DNA from: Chlamydiota bacterium
GTDB lineage: Bacteria; Chlamydiota; Chlamydiia; Chlamydiales; RGXB01
Direction of reading: 5' to 3'
Length of the DNA: 35,339 nt
NCBI GenBank assembly: GCA_010031885.1
Contig: RGYU01000005.1
Coordinates: 1 to 35,339 of the forward strand
Below, in pieces: positions 15,637 to 23,999 of the stretch. A program made the position numbers and the translations under genes. The notes under the pieces were generated by a model. The model had not been told where the DNA came from. It did not search any database and saw only the letters and a list, made by a program, of their open reading frames with translations. Position 1 is the stretch's first letter. The number at the start of each line of letters is the position of its first letter.

Positions 15637-16055
15637 ACTAAGTTCCACGATAGTTTAAAAACTATGTTATGAAATTTCTCCTTAAGTTCCAAAACCTATT
15701 TTTTAGGTTTTTACGAAAAAAAATAACAACTCCTATTTTTTCCCAGAAAAAACATCGAGATAAAAAAATTTTCACGTCTGCCCCCTTGTTTTTAAAAAAA
15801 GAATATCGGGATTTTCTAAAATCGTATCCGCTCTTTAAGGTTTCAATAAAAAAAGGTTGGTGAGAGTAGAGGTTATTCTGGGTAAAGCAGCAATCTATTT
15901 TAGATTTTTTAACGTACTTTACCACTGTGTGCAAAGTGCCCACCTTTTCCCCTGAATCCACCGATCCCTATCTTCAAATGGGTAAAATTTCGTCATTTTA
16001 TCTTTACTCCCAATAAACAAACGTGCATATTTTTCAAAAAAAACCACTATTCAAT
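15637..16055. other. 419-bp gene-free divergent intergenic region with hairpins
   Basis: It lies between divergent tyrP and the hemolysin III gene. A weak hairpin AAAACCTA/TAGGTTTT sits at 15691-15711. A nested structure lies at 15881-15923: outer arms GGTAAAG/CTTTACC enclose AATCTA-TTT-TAGATT followed by T6. The remaining sequence is AT-rich, and its open frames (such as 15669-15863 + and 15662-15961 -) are low-complexity Phe/Lys strings without ribosome sites. I see no gene. Confidence 0.5.
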
Positions 16056-16724
16056 ATGGCTCGTGCAGAACTGATTGAGGATATTTGTCCTTTAAGTGGA
16101 GAAACAGCTAAAGAAGATTTTTGGAATTTTTGGACCCACCTAGTCGGACTTCTTTTGAGCCTAGTTGGTTTTTTAGTTCTGGTTTACCATTCAGCTACTT
16201 TTACCCACTTAAGCCTCTATCCAGGCCTTATTATTTACGGATTAAGTCAACTAGTCCTGTTTGCCTCTTCCACTATCTACCACGGGCAAAAGACGGTTTC
16301 TGGGAAATATAAATGGAGAATCATTGATCATATTTCGATCTACTTTCTTCTAGCTGGTACTTTCAGCTCCTTTCTTTTAGGGCCGTTTAGGCACTATTTT
16401 GGAATGGAGATGTTCCTTTTTCAGTGGTCGCTAGTCATTATTGGAACTTTTTTTAAAATGTTTTACTTCGACGCGTTTCAAAAAATATCACTAGCCTATT
16501 ATTTCGGAATGTCAGTCGCCTTTACAATCCAATTTATTTTACTTAATTTTTTAATCCCATTTTTCTCTTTTGCCATGGGGATGATTGGAGCTTTTATCTT
16601 TTGCTTGGGTGCATTTTTTTTCTTATGGGACTCTCTCCCTTATAACCACACGATATGGCATGTATTTGTCATTTTGGGTATGGGGTGCCATTATTTTGCT
16701 ATTCTAGGTCTTTTACCCACCTAA
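16056..16724 (+). CDS. hemolysin III / PAQR family membrane protein
   Basis: A seven-helix membrane protein of 222 residues from the ATG at 16056; the frame runs from a GTG at 16023 without a ribosome site. Family motifs with candidate zinc ligands are present: SSTIYHG in helix 2, DHISIYFLLAGTF at helix 3, and the C-terminal HTIWHVFVILGMGCHY. These match YqfA/hemolysin III and PAQR receptors, which have hydrolase-like metal sites. The biological role in bacteria is unclear. The gene is alone, convergent with 16774, and its stop lies in a symmetric AT-rich hairpin. Confidence 0.85.
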   Translation: MARAELIEDICPLSGETAKEDFWNFWTHLVGLLLSLVGFLVLVYHSATFTHLSLYPGLIIYGLSQLVLFASSTIYHGQKTVSGKYKWRIIDHISIYFLLAGTFSSFLLGPFRHYFGMEMFLFQWSLVIIGTFFKMFYFDAFQKISLAYYFGMSVAFTIQFILLNFLIPFFSFAMGMIGAFIFCLGAFFFLWDSLPYNHTIWHVFVILGMGCHYFAILGLLPT

Positions 16725-16750
16725 TTTTTTTAGTAATGATAAAAAATTAG
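16721..16750. terminator. AT-rich bidirectional terminator-like hairpin
   Basis: CTAATTTTTT and AAAAAATTAG form a 10-bp stem around a 10-nt loop between two convergent genes. The low GC makes termination strength uncertain. Confidence 0.4.
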
Positions 16751-16773
16751 AGATAACTGATTCTATTTCTCGT

Positions 16774-17397
16774 TCAATTCTCCCCTTTTTTGGGGATCAC
16801 AAAAATAAACGACACAGATATAAGGGCAGCCAAAAAACACCAAAGAGAAATAAACCAGACCTGATCTATATAAAAAAAACTTAAGCTGGTTAAAAAAAGG
16901 AGCACCCCTATCAAAGGAAATCCTTTATACCTTGAGACAAAAAATGGAATTAACACAGCTCCCATATAAATAAGACCTAAAGCATACTGCGTCAGGGGCT
17001 CGATAAAAAGATTTGCCTCATAGTGAATAGCAAAAGAGCAACTCGACAATTCAGTTAAAGGGATGATTGTTAAAAGAAATAAAGCTACTGCTATGCCTAA
17101 ACCAAGAGATACGTAGTCTACTATTTTTCTTCTAAGATCCGTTTCAGCATTTAAAAAAGCGTAGGGTATCCAGACAGGCCAAAAACAAAACGCAATAAAA
17201 AGAAACGTGTTTTTAGCCATCAAGGAATTAAGATGAGTATACCAACTAATACCCTCTGATAGCTGTTGGATAGCAAAGACAAAGGGGATGAGCGCAAGTG
17301 GCCAAAATGGTTTAGCAACACCCCTTTTGAAGATTGCGACCCCAATTAAAGATAAACATGCAACCGCTGTAAAACTTGTTGATGCTGAAAAACACAT
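16774..17397 (-). CDS. DUF6629-type integral membrane protein
   Basis: A 207-residue protein with about seven hydrophobic helices. The N-terminal MCFSASTSFTAVACLSLIGV, then PLALIPFVFAIQQLSEGISW, FWPVWIPYAFLNAE and DLRRKIVDYV, match a conserved but uncharacterised family (DUF6629) beginning MCFSA-x-ASF. No catalytic motif is known. The ATG is preceded by AAGGAT nearly adjacent and GGGG slightly further upstream. It is convergent with the hemolysin III gene. The role is unknown. Confidence 0.72.
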   Translation of the reverse strand: MCFSASTSFTAVACLSLIGVAIFKRGVAKPFWPLALIPFVFAIQQLSEGISWYTHLNSLMAKNTFLFIAFCFWPVWIPYAFLNAETDLRRKIVDYVSLGLGIAVALFLLTIIPLTELSSCSFAIHYEANLFIEPLTQYALGLIYMGAVLIPFFVSRYKGFPLIGVLLFLTSLSFFYIDQVWFISLWCFLAALISVSFIFVIPKKGEN

Positions 17398-17583
17398 ATC
17401 CTTAACCCCTAATAAAGATTATGTATTCAAAAAACTAAATTTAAATCAATAGCTTTTCAAATTTAAAAAATGGGTTCAAGGATTCTGCCCCAGATAGCTT
17501 CTTTTTTCTTTACACACAATTTAAAAAAAAGAGACTTTGTTCTAAGATACCTTTAAATAAAGTTTTCCTCTCTTAGGTTCTAA

Positions 17584-18093
17584 ATGATAAATTTTATAGA
17601 GAAGTACCGGCAGAATGAGTTGATTTGTTTTTTATTTTCCGAAATCTCGTCTACGCTTCTTCACTCTTTTATACCGCATCCAAAATACAAATTTATACCT
17701 CCTACCCCCAGCCAGTGCAGATTTAATTTTGGAAATTTTTTATATAAGAATCACCCCAATCTTATTTTAAAAGGGAACCTTTATTTAATTGAGCCCCTTT
17801 CACGCTCACTCATCAAAAATTTTAACAAATTTTTCTTGAATTTTTGGCTTTACATCACACTTTACGATACAGTTCCATGTGCCCTAAAAAATAAAGCCCT
17901 ATTCCTATCTCACGATGATAAATTAATCATCCGCATCGTCATCACCAGCATATTTAGCAAGAATATTCTCAATGCTAACATTCCAACTGTATACCAGGTG
18001 AGAAAGTTTCTTTTGATTCCAAATCTTCTCATTAATAATGACCCACTGAATTATTACTTTTGCGGCATGATCTATCCTATCATCAAGTTTTAG
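17584..18093 (+). CDS. hypothetical protein, unrecognised
   Basis: A 169-residue open frame with an ATG and TTAGG upstream. It is rich in Ile, Leu, Asn, Phe and Lys, with a hydrophobic stretch (FFLNFWLYITLYDTVPC) but no clear membrane topology. I recognise no domain. Its length in AT-rich DNA and its position just before the second FkbM-like gene (12 nt to that gene's chosen start) argue that it is real and possibly in one operon, but a degenerate gene is also possible. Confidence 0.4.
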   Translation: MINFIEKYRQNELICFLFSEISSTLLHSFIPHPKYKFIPPTPSQCRFNFGNFLYKNHPNLILKGNLYLIEPLSRSLIKNFNKFFLNFWLYITLYDTVPCALKNKALFLSHDDKLIIRIVITSIFSKNILNANIPTVYQVRKFLLIPNLLINNDPLNYYFCGMIYPIIKF

Positions 18094-18104
18094 GCTTTAC
18101 TTGT

Positions 18105-18794
18105 ATGACTCACGTAGTTTTTAAATGGAGCTTGTTTTTATTTTTGAACGTTTTTTTTCACAACCTCCTTAGTTCGGAAAATAAAAGTTTTTTCTTTAGC
18201 ATGGGGTCGCAGGATCAATTCGTTAACTTCATGTTAGAGCATGAGATAAACAAAAGAGAAAAAGGATATTTTATTGAGATTGGATCAAGTCATCCGGTGA
18301 TAGGTAATAATACCTTCTATTTCGAGAGATATAGGGGTTTTGAAGGTTGGATTTTCCAAACAAACTACGGCCACCTACGAAAAAATCATTTTTTCTATAT
18401 GTCTCCTAACACTTTTCAGATTCCATACAAAAAACTTTTAGGCAATTGCCCCGATGAGGTAGATTTTCTGTCCGTAAATCTAGGAAGCAAAAACGTACGG
18501 CTCCTGCAAATCCTCCCCGCTCGCCTGAAGTTTAAGGTAATCACACTGACGTGCGATCTTGAGGAGATGGAAACCTATTATTTAGAAAAAGAGCGTGTTT
18601 TTTTACAAATGAGAGGGTATGTCTGTATAGGAAAAAAGATCCGCAACATTTTGAATTCTTCAGCGGATCACTGGTGGGTACATCCAGACTTTTTTGAAAA
18701 AATTGATTTAGATAGACTGCTAGGCATTTCTTTGAACGAGATAAACCATGAAAAAGTGATGGGAAAAATCCTTCAAGAATTTGACGCACCATGA
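18105..18794 (+). CDS. FkbM-like protein with signal peptide and lost SAM-site residues
   Basis: A 229-residue protein with the same layout as the island gene at 9619: an N-terminal hydrophobic export-like segment (FKWSLFLFLNVFFHNLL), then SQDQFVNFML, GYFIEIGSSHPVIGNNTFYF, DEVDFLSVNLGSKN, KVITLTCDLEEME and HWWVHPDFF. Where the island copy has GISIDIS, LSLDVDG and ITIEHDAY, this copy has GWIFQTN, LSVNLGS and ITLTCDLE. The acidic ribose-binding residue and nearby acidic residues are thus replaced, so SAM binding is doubtful. The frame opens at 18060, but the ATG at 18105 gives the signal-peptide start. It may be a pseudo-enzyme or a diverged exported protein. Confidence 0.68.
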   Translation: MTHVVFKWSLFLFLNVFFHNLLSSENKSFFFSMGSQDQFVNFMLEHEINKREKGYFIEIGSSHPVIGNNTFYFERYRGFEGWIFQTNYGHLRKNHFFYMSPNTFQIPYKKLLGNCPDEVDFLSVNLGSKNVRLLQILPARLKFKVITLTCDLEEMETYYLEKERVFLQMRGYVCIGKKIRNILNSSADHWWVHPDFFEKIDLDRLLGISLNEINHEKVMGKILQEFDAP

Positions 18795-18838
18795 ACTCTG
18801 ATTTATCTCATTTTTTATCTACCTTACCGATTGATCCC

Positions 18839-19960
18839 TTATAAAGACGCCACTGTCTCTGTTAAAAGAGAAATGGCTTCTTTGATAGATATTCTTTCCA
18901 TCGGATTGGTTTTTAAAAGACCTTTTAGAGCCTTTCTAACAGGCTCGAAATTTGGTGCTGAATCGACATATTCGTCGATGAGGGCTTCAATCTCTTTATC
19001 TCTAAATAAACTAAAACCATCATAGTCTAGGAGTTGATCACTAATAGTAAATCTTGTTTTATATTTATGTTCGAAGACTCTATCCAAAGATTTTTGCAAT
19101 ACTACTGCGAAGATCGTTGCGCCCAAAGCAAACTGGTCAGCCGCAATTCCATCATAAGATTCTTGAAAACTAGCGTATTCAGGAGGAGTATACCCTTTCG
19201 TCCCTCGCTTAGAGCTAAATTTTTGTTCCCTCGTCGCAAGACCATAGTCAGATAAAAAGATATGAATTCCACTGTCTAGATTGTGGACCAAAAAATTCTC
19301 AGGTTTGATGTCGCAATGGTAAATTTTCAAAAGGTGCAGGTTATCGACTTGAATAGCCATATTGATGGCTATTTCTATCAATATTTTTGAATTTAAGGTG
19401 TTTTTTTCAAAAAAAAGGAGTAAATCGCCTTGGTTTGCAAATCTCACGATTGAACTTTTTGTTAAAGACAATGTCCCATCAACTCTTCTACATGGGTAGA
19501 GTTTAGGGGCAATATTTAATCCGGCTGCACACATGTGCATCTTCATTTCAGCTTCGGAGTACATCAATCTGCCTTCAGAGTTTCTTTTTGGAGTCAAAAG
19601 CAGGAAAGGCTTATATTTTTTACCGCCAATCCAACAAACGCCTCTTACCTCTGATTGGCCGGCTCTTACCAAGATTTCATCATAAATAAATGCTTCTCTT
19701 GTCTTAAGGGTACGATTTTTATTAGCTATATTAAAAGAGTGTACCAAAATTCTGCTTGGACAAAGGGGCTGAGACGGTCTAAAAACAGCATGAATCTCTT
19801 TTAAAATTTGTATAGCAGCTACGCTGATCATTGAGCGTGGGCTTTGAGACGGGGTAGAGCGATCAGACATTGGGGTAGCAATAGATAACGGTGTTGGGCT
19901 TGGAGTCCCAGATGCGGTAATTGCTTGGATTTCTTGACTTGTACCAGAAACCGGAAACAT
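18839..19960 (-). CDS. variant Ser/Thr protein kinase (HCD/DYG type)
   Basis: A 373-residue protein. Residues 1-60 are Ser/Thr/Pro-rich and probably disordered. The kinase-like domain has the catalytic loop YHCDIKPENFLV (HCD in place of HRD, Asp217), the metal site LSDYGLA (DYG in place of DFG, Asp238), GTKGYTPPEYAS as activation and APE region, and AADQFALGATIF as the helix F motif. The glycine loop is not recognisable; a lysine in FLLLTPKRNS may stand for the VAIK lysine. The ATG at 19960 has AAGAGG 6 nt upstream and was preferred to 19999. Catalytic Asp, Lys and Asn are kept, so activity is possible. It may be a secreted effector kinase (inference). Confidence 0.8.
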   Translation of the reverse strand: MFPVSGTSQEIQAITASGTPSPTPLSIATPMSDRSTPSQSPRSMISVAAIQILKEIHAVFRPSQPLCPSRILVHSFNIANKNRTLKTREAFIYDEILVRAGQSEVRGVCWIGGKKYKPFLLLTPKRNSEGRLMYSEAEMKMHMCAAGLNIAPKLYPCRRVDGTLSLTKSSIVRFANQGDLLLFFEKNTLNSKILIEIAINMAIQVDNLHLLKIYHCDIKPENFLVHNLDSGIHIFLSDYGLATREQKFSSKRGTKGYTPPEYASFQESYDGIAADQFALGATIFAVVLQKSLDRVFEHKYKTRFTISDQLLDYDGFSLFRDKEIEALIDEYVDSAPNFEPVRKALKGLLKTNPMERISIKEAISLLTETVASL

Positions 19961-20143
19961 AACAACCTCTTTTGTAAAATTATTTTGCCCCTTAGTCAAA
20001 AAAAAATATTTTTACAATTTTTTGTGAAATTCAGAAAAATTGATTTCGGGCAACGAGAAATTCTACCATTGAGAGGGGTTTTTTGTAAGATATTTTACAA
20101 AAAAGAAAAAATCTCTTAAAAAAGGTTGTTATTCAATAAAATT

Positions 20144-20878
20144 TTAAAAAATGGCCTCTAAACTTTGTATCCAGTTGGCGTACACCAAATAACCTAAAGC
20201 AGCGCCAGCAAGGGGCGCAAGTATTGGGATCCAACTATAATCCCATTCTGAGCTTGGCTTATGAGGGTATCTTACTAGGGCATGCGCTAATCTTGGACCT
20301 AAATCCCTGGCTGGGTTAATCGCATAGCCCGTGGTTCCACCGAGCGACAGCCCTATGGAGAATACGACCAGTCCGATCAAAAAAGGTCTGAGCCCTGCCG
20401 GCACCTGATTTTGGGGGTCAATAAGAGAAAAAACCGATACAACCAGCACAAAAGTTCCTACCATCTCAGTTAAAAAATTAACCCAATTGGTCGGGTACGC
20501 AGGGCTTGTACAAAAAGACATTAACTTTAATTTGGGCTCTTTTTTGGCTAAATAAAAGTGGTTTTTATAGATAGAAAAGACGGTAAGAGCCCCGAGAAAG
20601 GCACCCGTAAACTCCCCCGCAAGGTACATGGGAACACTCTCGATTGAAATTTTATTTGCCAGATAAAAAGCAAAAGTAATGGCAGGATTCATATGGGCTC
20701 CACTAATGGATCCAATCAAATATACCCCTAATGCAACCGCAAGCCCCCAGCCTGCAGTAATCACAATCCAACCCCCGTTTTCCCCTTTTGTATCGGGTAA
20801 AATCGCATTAGCTGTGACTCCGTTCCCTAAAAGGATCAATAAAAAAGTACCAATTAATTCCGCCAAGAAAATAGACAT
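20144..20878 (-). CDS. glpF: glycerol uptake facilitator (aquaglyceroporin)
   Basis: A 244-residue MIP-family channel with six helices and two half-helices. Both pore motifs are intact: HMNPAITFA and AINPARDLGPR. The Asp after NPAR is the classical mark of glycerol-conducting GlpF rather than water-only aquaporins. It lets glycerol diffuse across the inner membrane. It is transcribed divergently from glpK-glpD, with only 89 bp between starts, so shared control is likely. It provides the substrate for GlpK. Confidence 0.92.
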   Translation of the reverse strand: MSIFLAELIGTFLLILLGNGVTANAILPDTKGENGGWIVITAGWGLAVALGVYLIGSISGAHMNPAITFAFYLANKISIESVPMYLAGEFTGAFLGALTVFSIYKNHFYLAKKEPKLKLMSFCTSPAYPTNWVNFLTEMVGTFVLVVSVFSLIDPQNQVPAGLRPFLIGLVVFSIGLSLGGTTGYAINPARDLGPRLAHALVRYPHKPSSEWDYSWIPILAPLAGAALGYLVYANWIQSLEAIF

Positions 20879-20899
20879 ACCTTAAGCCTAAAAAAAAAT

Positions 20900-20928
20900 T
20901 TGACAATTGCTTCAAATTAAACGATTTC
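20900..20928 (+). promoter_or_regulatory. candidate glpK promoter
   Basis: A perfect -35 TTGACA (20900-20905) is followed 17 nt later by GATTTC, a poor -10. It lies about 40-70 nt before the glpK ATG in the short divergent gap. The match is partial and no operator is evident. Confidence 0.35.
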
Positions 20929-20967
20929 TTATTTAATTTTTAGAACAAAATGCGGAGCCTATTCTCG

Positions 20968-22467
20968 ATGTCTTTTATTATTGCGTTAGATCAAGGTACC
21001 ACAAGTTCCCGGTCGGTTGTCTACAATACCCAGGGTCAAGTGATTGCATCCGCCCAAAAAACATTCAAACAATTTTTTCCCAAACCAGGTTTAGTAGAGC
21101 AAGATCCACTAGAAATTTGGACTTCACAACTTTCTACAATGGTAGAAGCCATTACAAAAGCCCATATAGATCCAAAGGACATCAAAGGAATTGGGATCAC
21201 TAACCAAAGAGAAACCACGATTGTTTGGGATAAGAATACGGGCAAACCAATTTATCCTGCGATTGTATGGCAGGATCGTCGAACCACCGAATTTTGCGAT
21301 GATCTGAATAGAAAAGGGCTTGGTGAAAAAATACAAAAAAAAACGGGGCTTCAAATTGATCCCTATTTTAGTGCGACCAAAATTAAATGGATTTTAGATC
21401 ATGTCCCAAATGCTAGAAAAAAAGCTAAAAATGGTGATCTTTTATTTGGGACGGTTGACACCTGGTTGATCTATCAACTAACGGGTGGGAAAATCCATGC
21501 AACGGATCCTTCCAATGCCTCCAGAACTCTGCTTTACGATCTGAAGAAAAAAGCTTTTTGTGAAGAGTTGTGTGATTTATTTGACATACCGATCTGTATG
21601 CTACCCGAAATTAAGCCATCAGCCTCCCATTTTGGCGATTGTTCTATGCAGTTATTACATCATCGCATTCCCATCACGGGAGTTGTAGGAGATCAGCAGG
21701 CCGCTTTGTTCGGGCAGGCATGTATCGATAAGGGGACAGCCAAAATCACTTATGGTACCGGATGTTTCATTTTGATGAATATCGGAGAATCGATCGAGTA
21801 TTCTAGACACAGAATGCTCACTACTGTCGCTTGGCAAATAGAAGATCGTATCACCTATGCACTGGAAGGGAGCGTTTTTGTGGGTGGAGCGGCTGTCCAA
21901 TGGGTCAAAGACGGACTTGGAATAATTAAAAGCTCCGTGGATATCGAACTTTTGGCTGCATCCGTCTCTTCTACTGATGGGGTTCTTTTCATTCCCGCTC
22001 TAACAGGTCTTGGTGCCCCCCATTGGGATCCAAAAGCAAAAGGGGCAATTTTTGGTATCACAAGAGGCACAAAGTCGGCCCATATTGCGCTGGCAACCCT
22101 CCAAGGGATAGCTTTTTTAGTTTTTGATGTTGTGGAAGCCATGCAAAAAGATGCTTCCATCCCTTTAAAAACGATGCGTGTCGACGGCGGAGTCTCAAAA
22201 AGTGACTTGATGCTCCAATTTCAGGCCGATCTTTTACAAATAGAAATTCAAAGACCAGAGTCACAGGAGATGACCGCCCAGGGCGCCGCATTTATGGCAG
22301 GACTCGGAGCAAAAGTCTATACCTCTCTTGATGCTCTAAAAAAACTTGCAACAGTTGAAAAAACGTTTCACCCCGATCAAAATTTAAAGTTACAAGATTT
22401 GAAAGATCGCTATCATAAGGCGATAGAACTCATTAAAGCCTTGGAAAAAGACCATGATGCGCCGTGA
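20968..22467 (+). CDS. glpK: glycerol kinase
   Basis: Phosphorylates glycerol to glycerol 3-phosphate with ATP. The FGGY-family landmarks are IALDQGTTSSRSVVY, GITNQRETTIVWD, WQDRRT, TYGTGCFILMN, GGAAVQWVKDGL and the C-terminal MTAQGAAFMAGLG. It is 499 residues, the normal size. The frame opens at 20950, but the ATG at 20968 has GGAG about 9 nt upstream and gives the standard N-terminus. The 3' end overlaps glpD by 14 nt, indicating one operon and coupling. Together with glpF and glpD it forms a complete glycerol catabolic entry route. Confidence 0.96.
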   Translation: MSFIIALDQGTTSSRSVVYNTQGQVIASAQKTFKQFFPKPGLVEQDPLEIWTSQLSTMVEAITKAHIDPKDIKGIGITNQRETTIVWDKNTGKPIYPAIVWQDRRTTEFCDDLNRKGLGEKIQKKTGLQIDPYFSATKIKWILDHVPNARKKAKNGDLLFGTVDTWLIYQLTGGKIHATDPSNASRTLLYDLKKKAFCEELCDLFDIPICMLPEIKPSASHFGDCSMQLLHHRIPITGVVGDQQAALFGQACIDKGTAKITYGTGCFILMNIGESIEYSRHRMLTTVAWQIEDRITYALEGSVFVGGAAVQWVKDGLGIIKSSVDIELLAASVSSTDGVLFIPALTGLGAPHWDPKAKGAIFGITRGTKSAHIALATLQGIAFLVFDVVEAMQKDASIPLKTMRVDGGVSKSDLMLQFQADLLQIEIQRPESQEMTAQGAAFMAGLGAKVYTSLDALKKLATVEKTFHPDQNLKLQDLKDRYHKAIELIKALEKDHDAP

Positions 22468-23941
22468 AGACCACTTAAAAAAGGCACAAGAGACCACCGT
22501 TTACGATATAATCATCATTGGAGGGGGAGCAACGGGGGCAGGAGCTGCTTTGGATGCAGCTTCAAGAGGGCTGAAAGTGCTTTTGCTTGAACAACAAGAC
22601 TTCGGCAAAGGGACATCCTCTAGATCAACAAAATTGATCCATGGTGGGCTGCGCTACCTTCAACAGGGAAATATAAAGCTTGTCCGCGAAGCTCTTAGAG
22701 AGAGAGGTCTTTTGCGCAAAAATGCGCCACATCTGGTATCTCAAAGAAGATTTTTAATCCCTCTATACCATGCTTATGAGCTTCCGTTTTATGGCGCCGG
22801 TCTAAAAATTTATGATTTCCTCTCTTTTTCCTACAGCCTTGAACCGACAAAATATTTATCAAAAAAAGAGGTTGTCCAAGTTGCGCCAGAGATCCAGCAA
22901 AATCGTCTGCGCGGTGGACTAGTCTATTCAGATGGACAATTTGATGATGCCCGTTTACTGACTACATTGATCCTTACAACACAGGATTTGGGGGGCAACT
23001 GTCTAAATTATATAAAGGTAACCGATCTGATTATTGAACATGATAAAGTTCATGGAGTTCACGCCGAGGATTTTTTTACAAAAACAAAATATCTTTTTCG
23101 CTCAAAGGTTGTTTTGAACGCTACTGGCGTATTTGCAGACGATATTCGACATAAAGAAGATCCTCAAGCCCATCATATGATGGTTCCAAGCCAAGGTGTT
23201 CATATCGTTTTACCTACCTCTTTTTTAAGTAAAGATACGGCTGTCCTCATTCCAAAAACAGCTGATGGCAGGGTACTATTTGTTGTCCCTTGGCACCAAA
23301 AAGTACTTGTAGGGACAACCGATACTTTAAAAAAGACAATAGAGCTTGAACCACACTACCTTGAGGAAGAAATCGATTTTTTACTGAAAGAATCGGCTAA
23401 ATACCTGGCCCGCGCCCCTAAACGGGAAGACATTCTAAGCGTATACTCTGGGCTAAGACCTCTCATTAGGGAAAAAAATAAACCCACAAAAGCAATATCG
23501 CGCGAGCACCTGATAGAGATCGGTAAACATGGACTAGTCACAATTGTTGGGGGGAAGTGGACCACTTTCAGAAAAATGGGTGAAGATGCAATCGATGCTT
23601 GCAGCCGATCTATCGACGCGAATTGGGGTGAAAGTAGAACTAAAAATTTGAAGCTCCATGGGTATCTAAATCAATTCAACCCTCTAAATCCACTCATTCA
23701 ATATGGTTCGGATCAAGATAAAATTGAATTTATTATCAGAGAAAACCCTAAATTAGGGGAAAAGATTCATAAAAACCTATTCTATATCAAAGCAGAGGTT
23801 GTTTTTGCAGTGCGCTATGAAATGGCTCAAAAATTAGAAGATGTTTTAGCGCGAAGAACAAGGAGCCTTTTTTTAGACGCAAAAAGGATCTTTTCAAGAT
23901 CAGGAGAATGTTCTCGAATAGCCAAAAATGATTTTTTGTAG
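22454..23941 (+). CDS. glpD: FAD-dependent glycerol-3-phosphate dehydrogenase
   Basis: Oxidises glycerol 3-phosphate to dihydroxyacetone phosphate at the inner membrane and passes electrons to quinones. The FAD-binding motif IIIIGGGATGAGAALDAASRG and the family block GTSSRSTKLIHGGLRYL are complete, as are VLNATGVFADDIR, VPWHQKVLVGTTDT, YSGLRPLI and GGKWTTFRKMGEDA. It is 495 residues. After EDVLARRTRSLFLDAKR the tail (SGECSRIAKNDFL) is unlike homologues, while the next frame reads RILEKELCLS, which resembles the usual family end. A small 3' frameshift is therefore possible, though the catalytic domain is intact. Coupled to glpK. Confidence 0.94.
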   Translation: MMRREDHLKKAQETTVYDIIIIGGGATGAGAALDAASRGLKVLLLEQQDFGKGTSSRSTKLIHGGLRYLQQGNIKLVREALRERGLLRKNAPHLVSQRRFLIPLYHAYELPFYGAGLKIYDFLSFSYSLEPTKYLSKKEVVQVAPEIQQNRLRGGLVYSDGQFDDARLLTTLILTTQDLGGNCLNYIKVTDLIIEHDKVHGVHAEDFFTKTKYLFRSKVVLNATGVFADDIRHKEDPQAHHMMVPSQGVHIVLPTSFLSKDTAVLIPKTADGRVLFVVPWHQKVLVGTTDTLKKTIELEPHYLEEEIDFLLKESAKYLARAPKREDILSVYSGLRPLIREKNKPTKAISREHLIEIGKHGLVTIVGGKWTTFRKMGEDAIDACSRSIDANWGESRTKNLKLHGYLNQFNPLNPLIQYGSDQDKIEFIIRENPKLGEKIHKNLFYIKAEVVFAVRYEMAQKLEDVLARRTRSLFLDAKRIFSRSGECSRIAKNDFL

Positions 23942-23999
23942 GATTTTAGAAAAAGAACTCTGTTTATCTAAAATCTCTTTTCTTTTAAGTACAAGGGAA

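Noticed and set aside
15662-15961. 99-codon minus frame and 64-codon plus frame between tyrP and hemolysin III
   Set aside because: Low-complexity Phe/Lys/Arg strings from A/T tracts, with no ribosome site and no family resemblance.
20079-20104. TTTTTTGTAA / TTACAAAAAA hairpin as glpF terminator
   Set aside because: A 10-bp AT-only stem without a T-run in the glpF direction. Similar symmetric A/T runs are common in this DNA.
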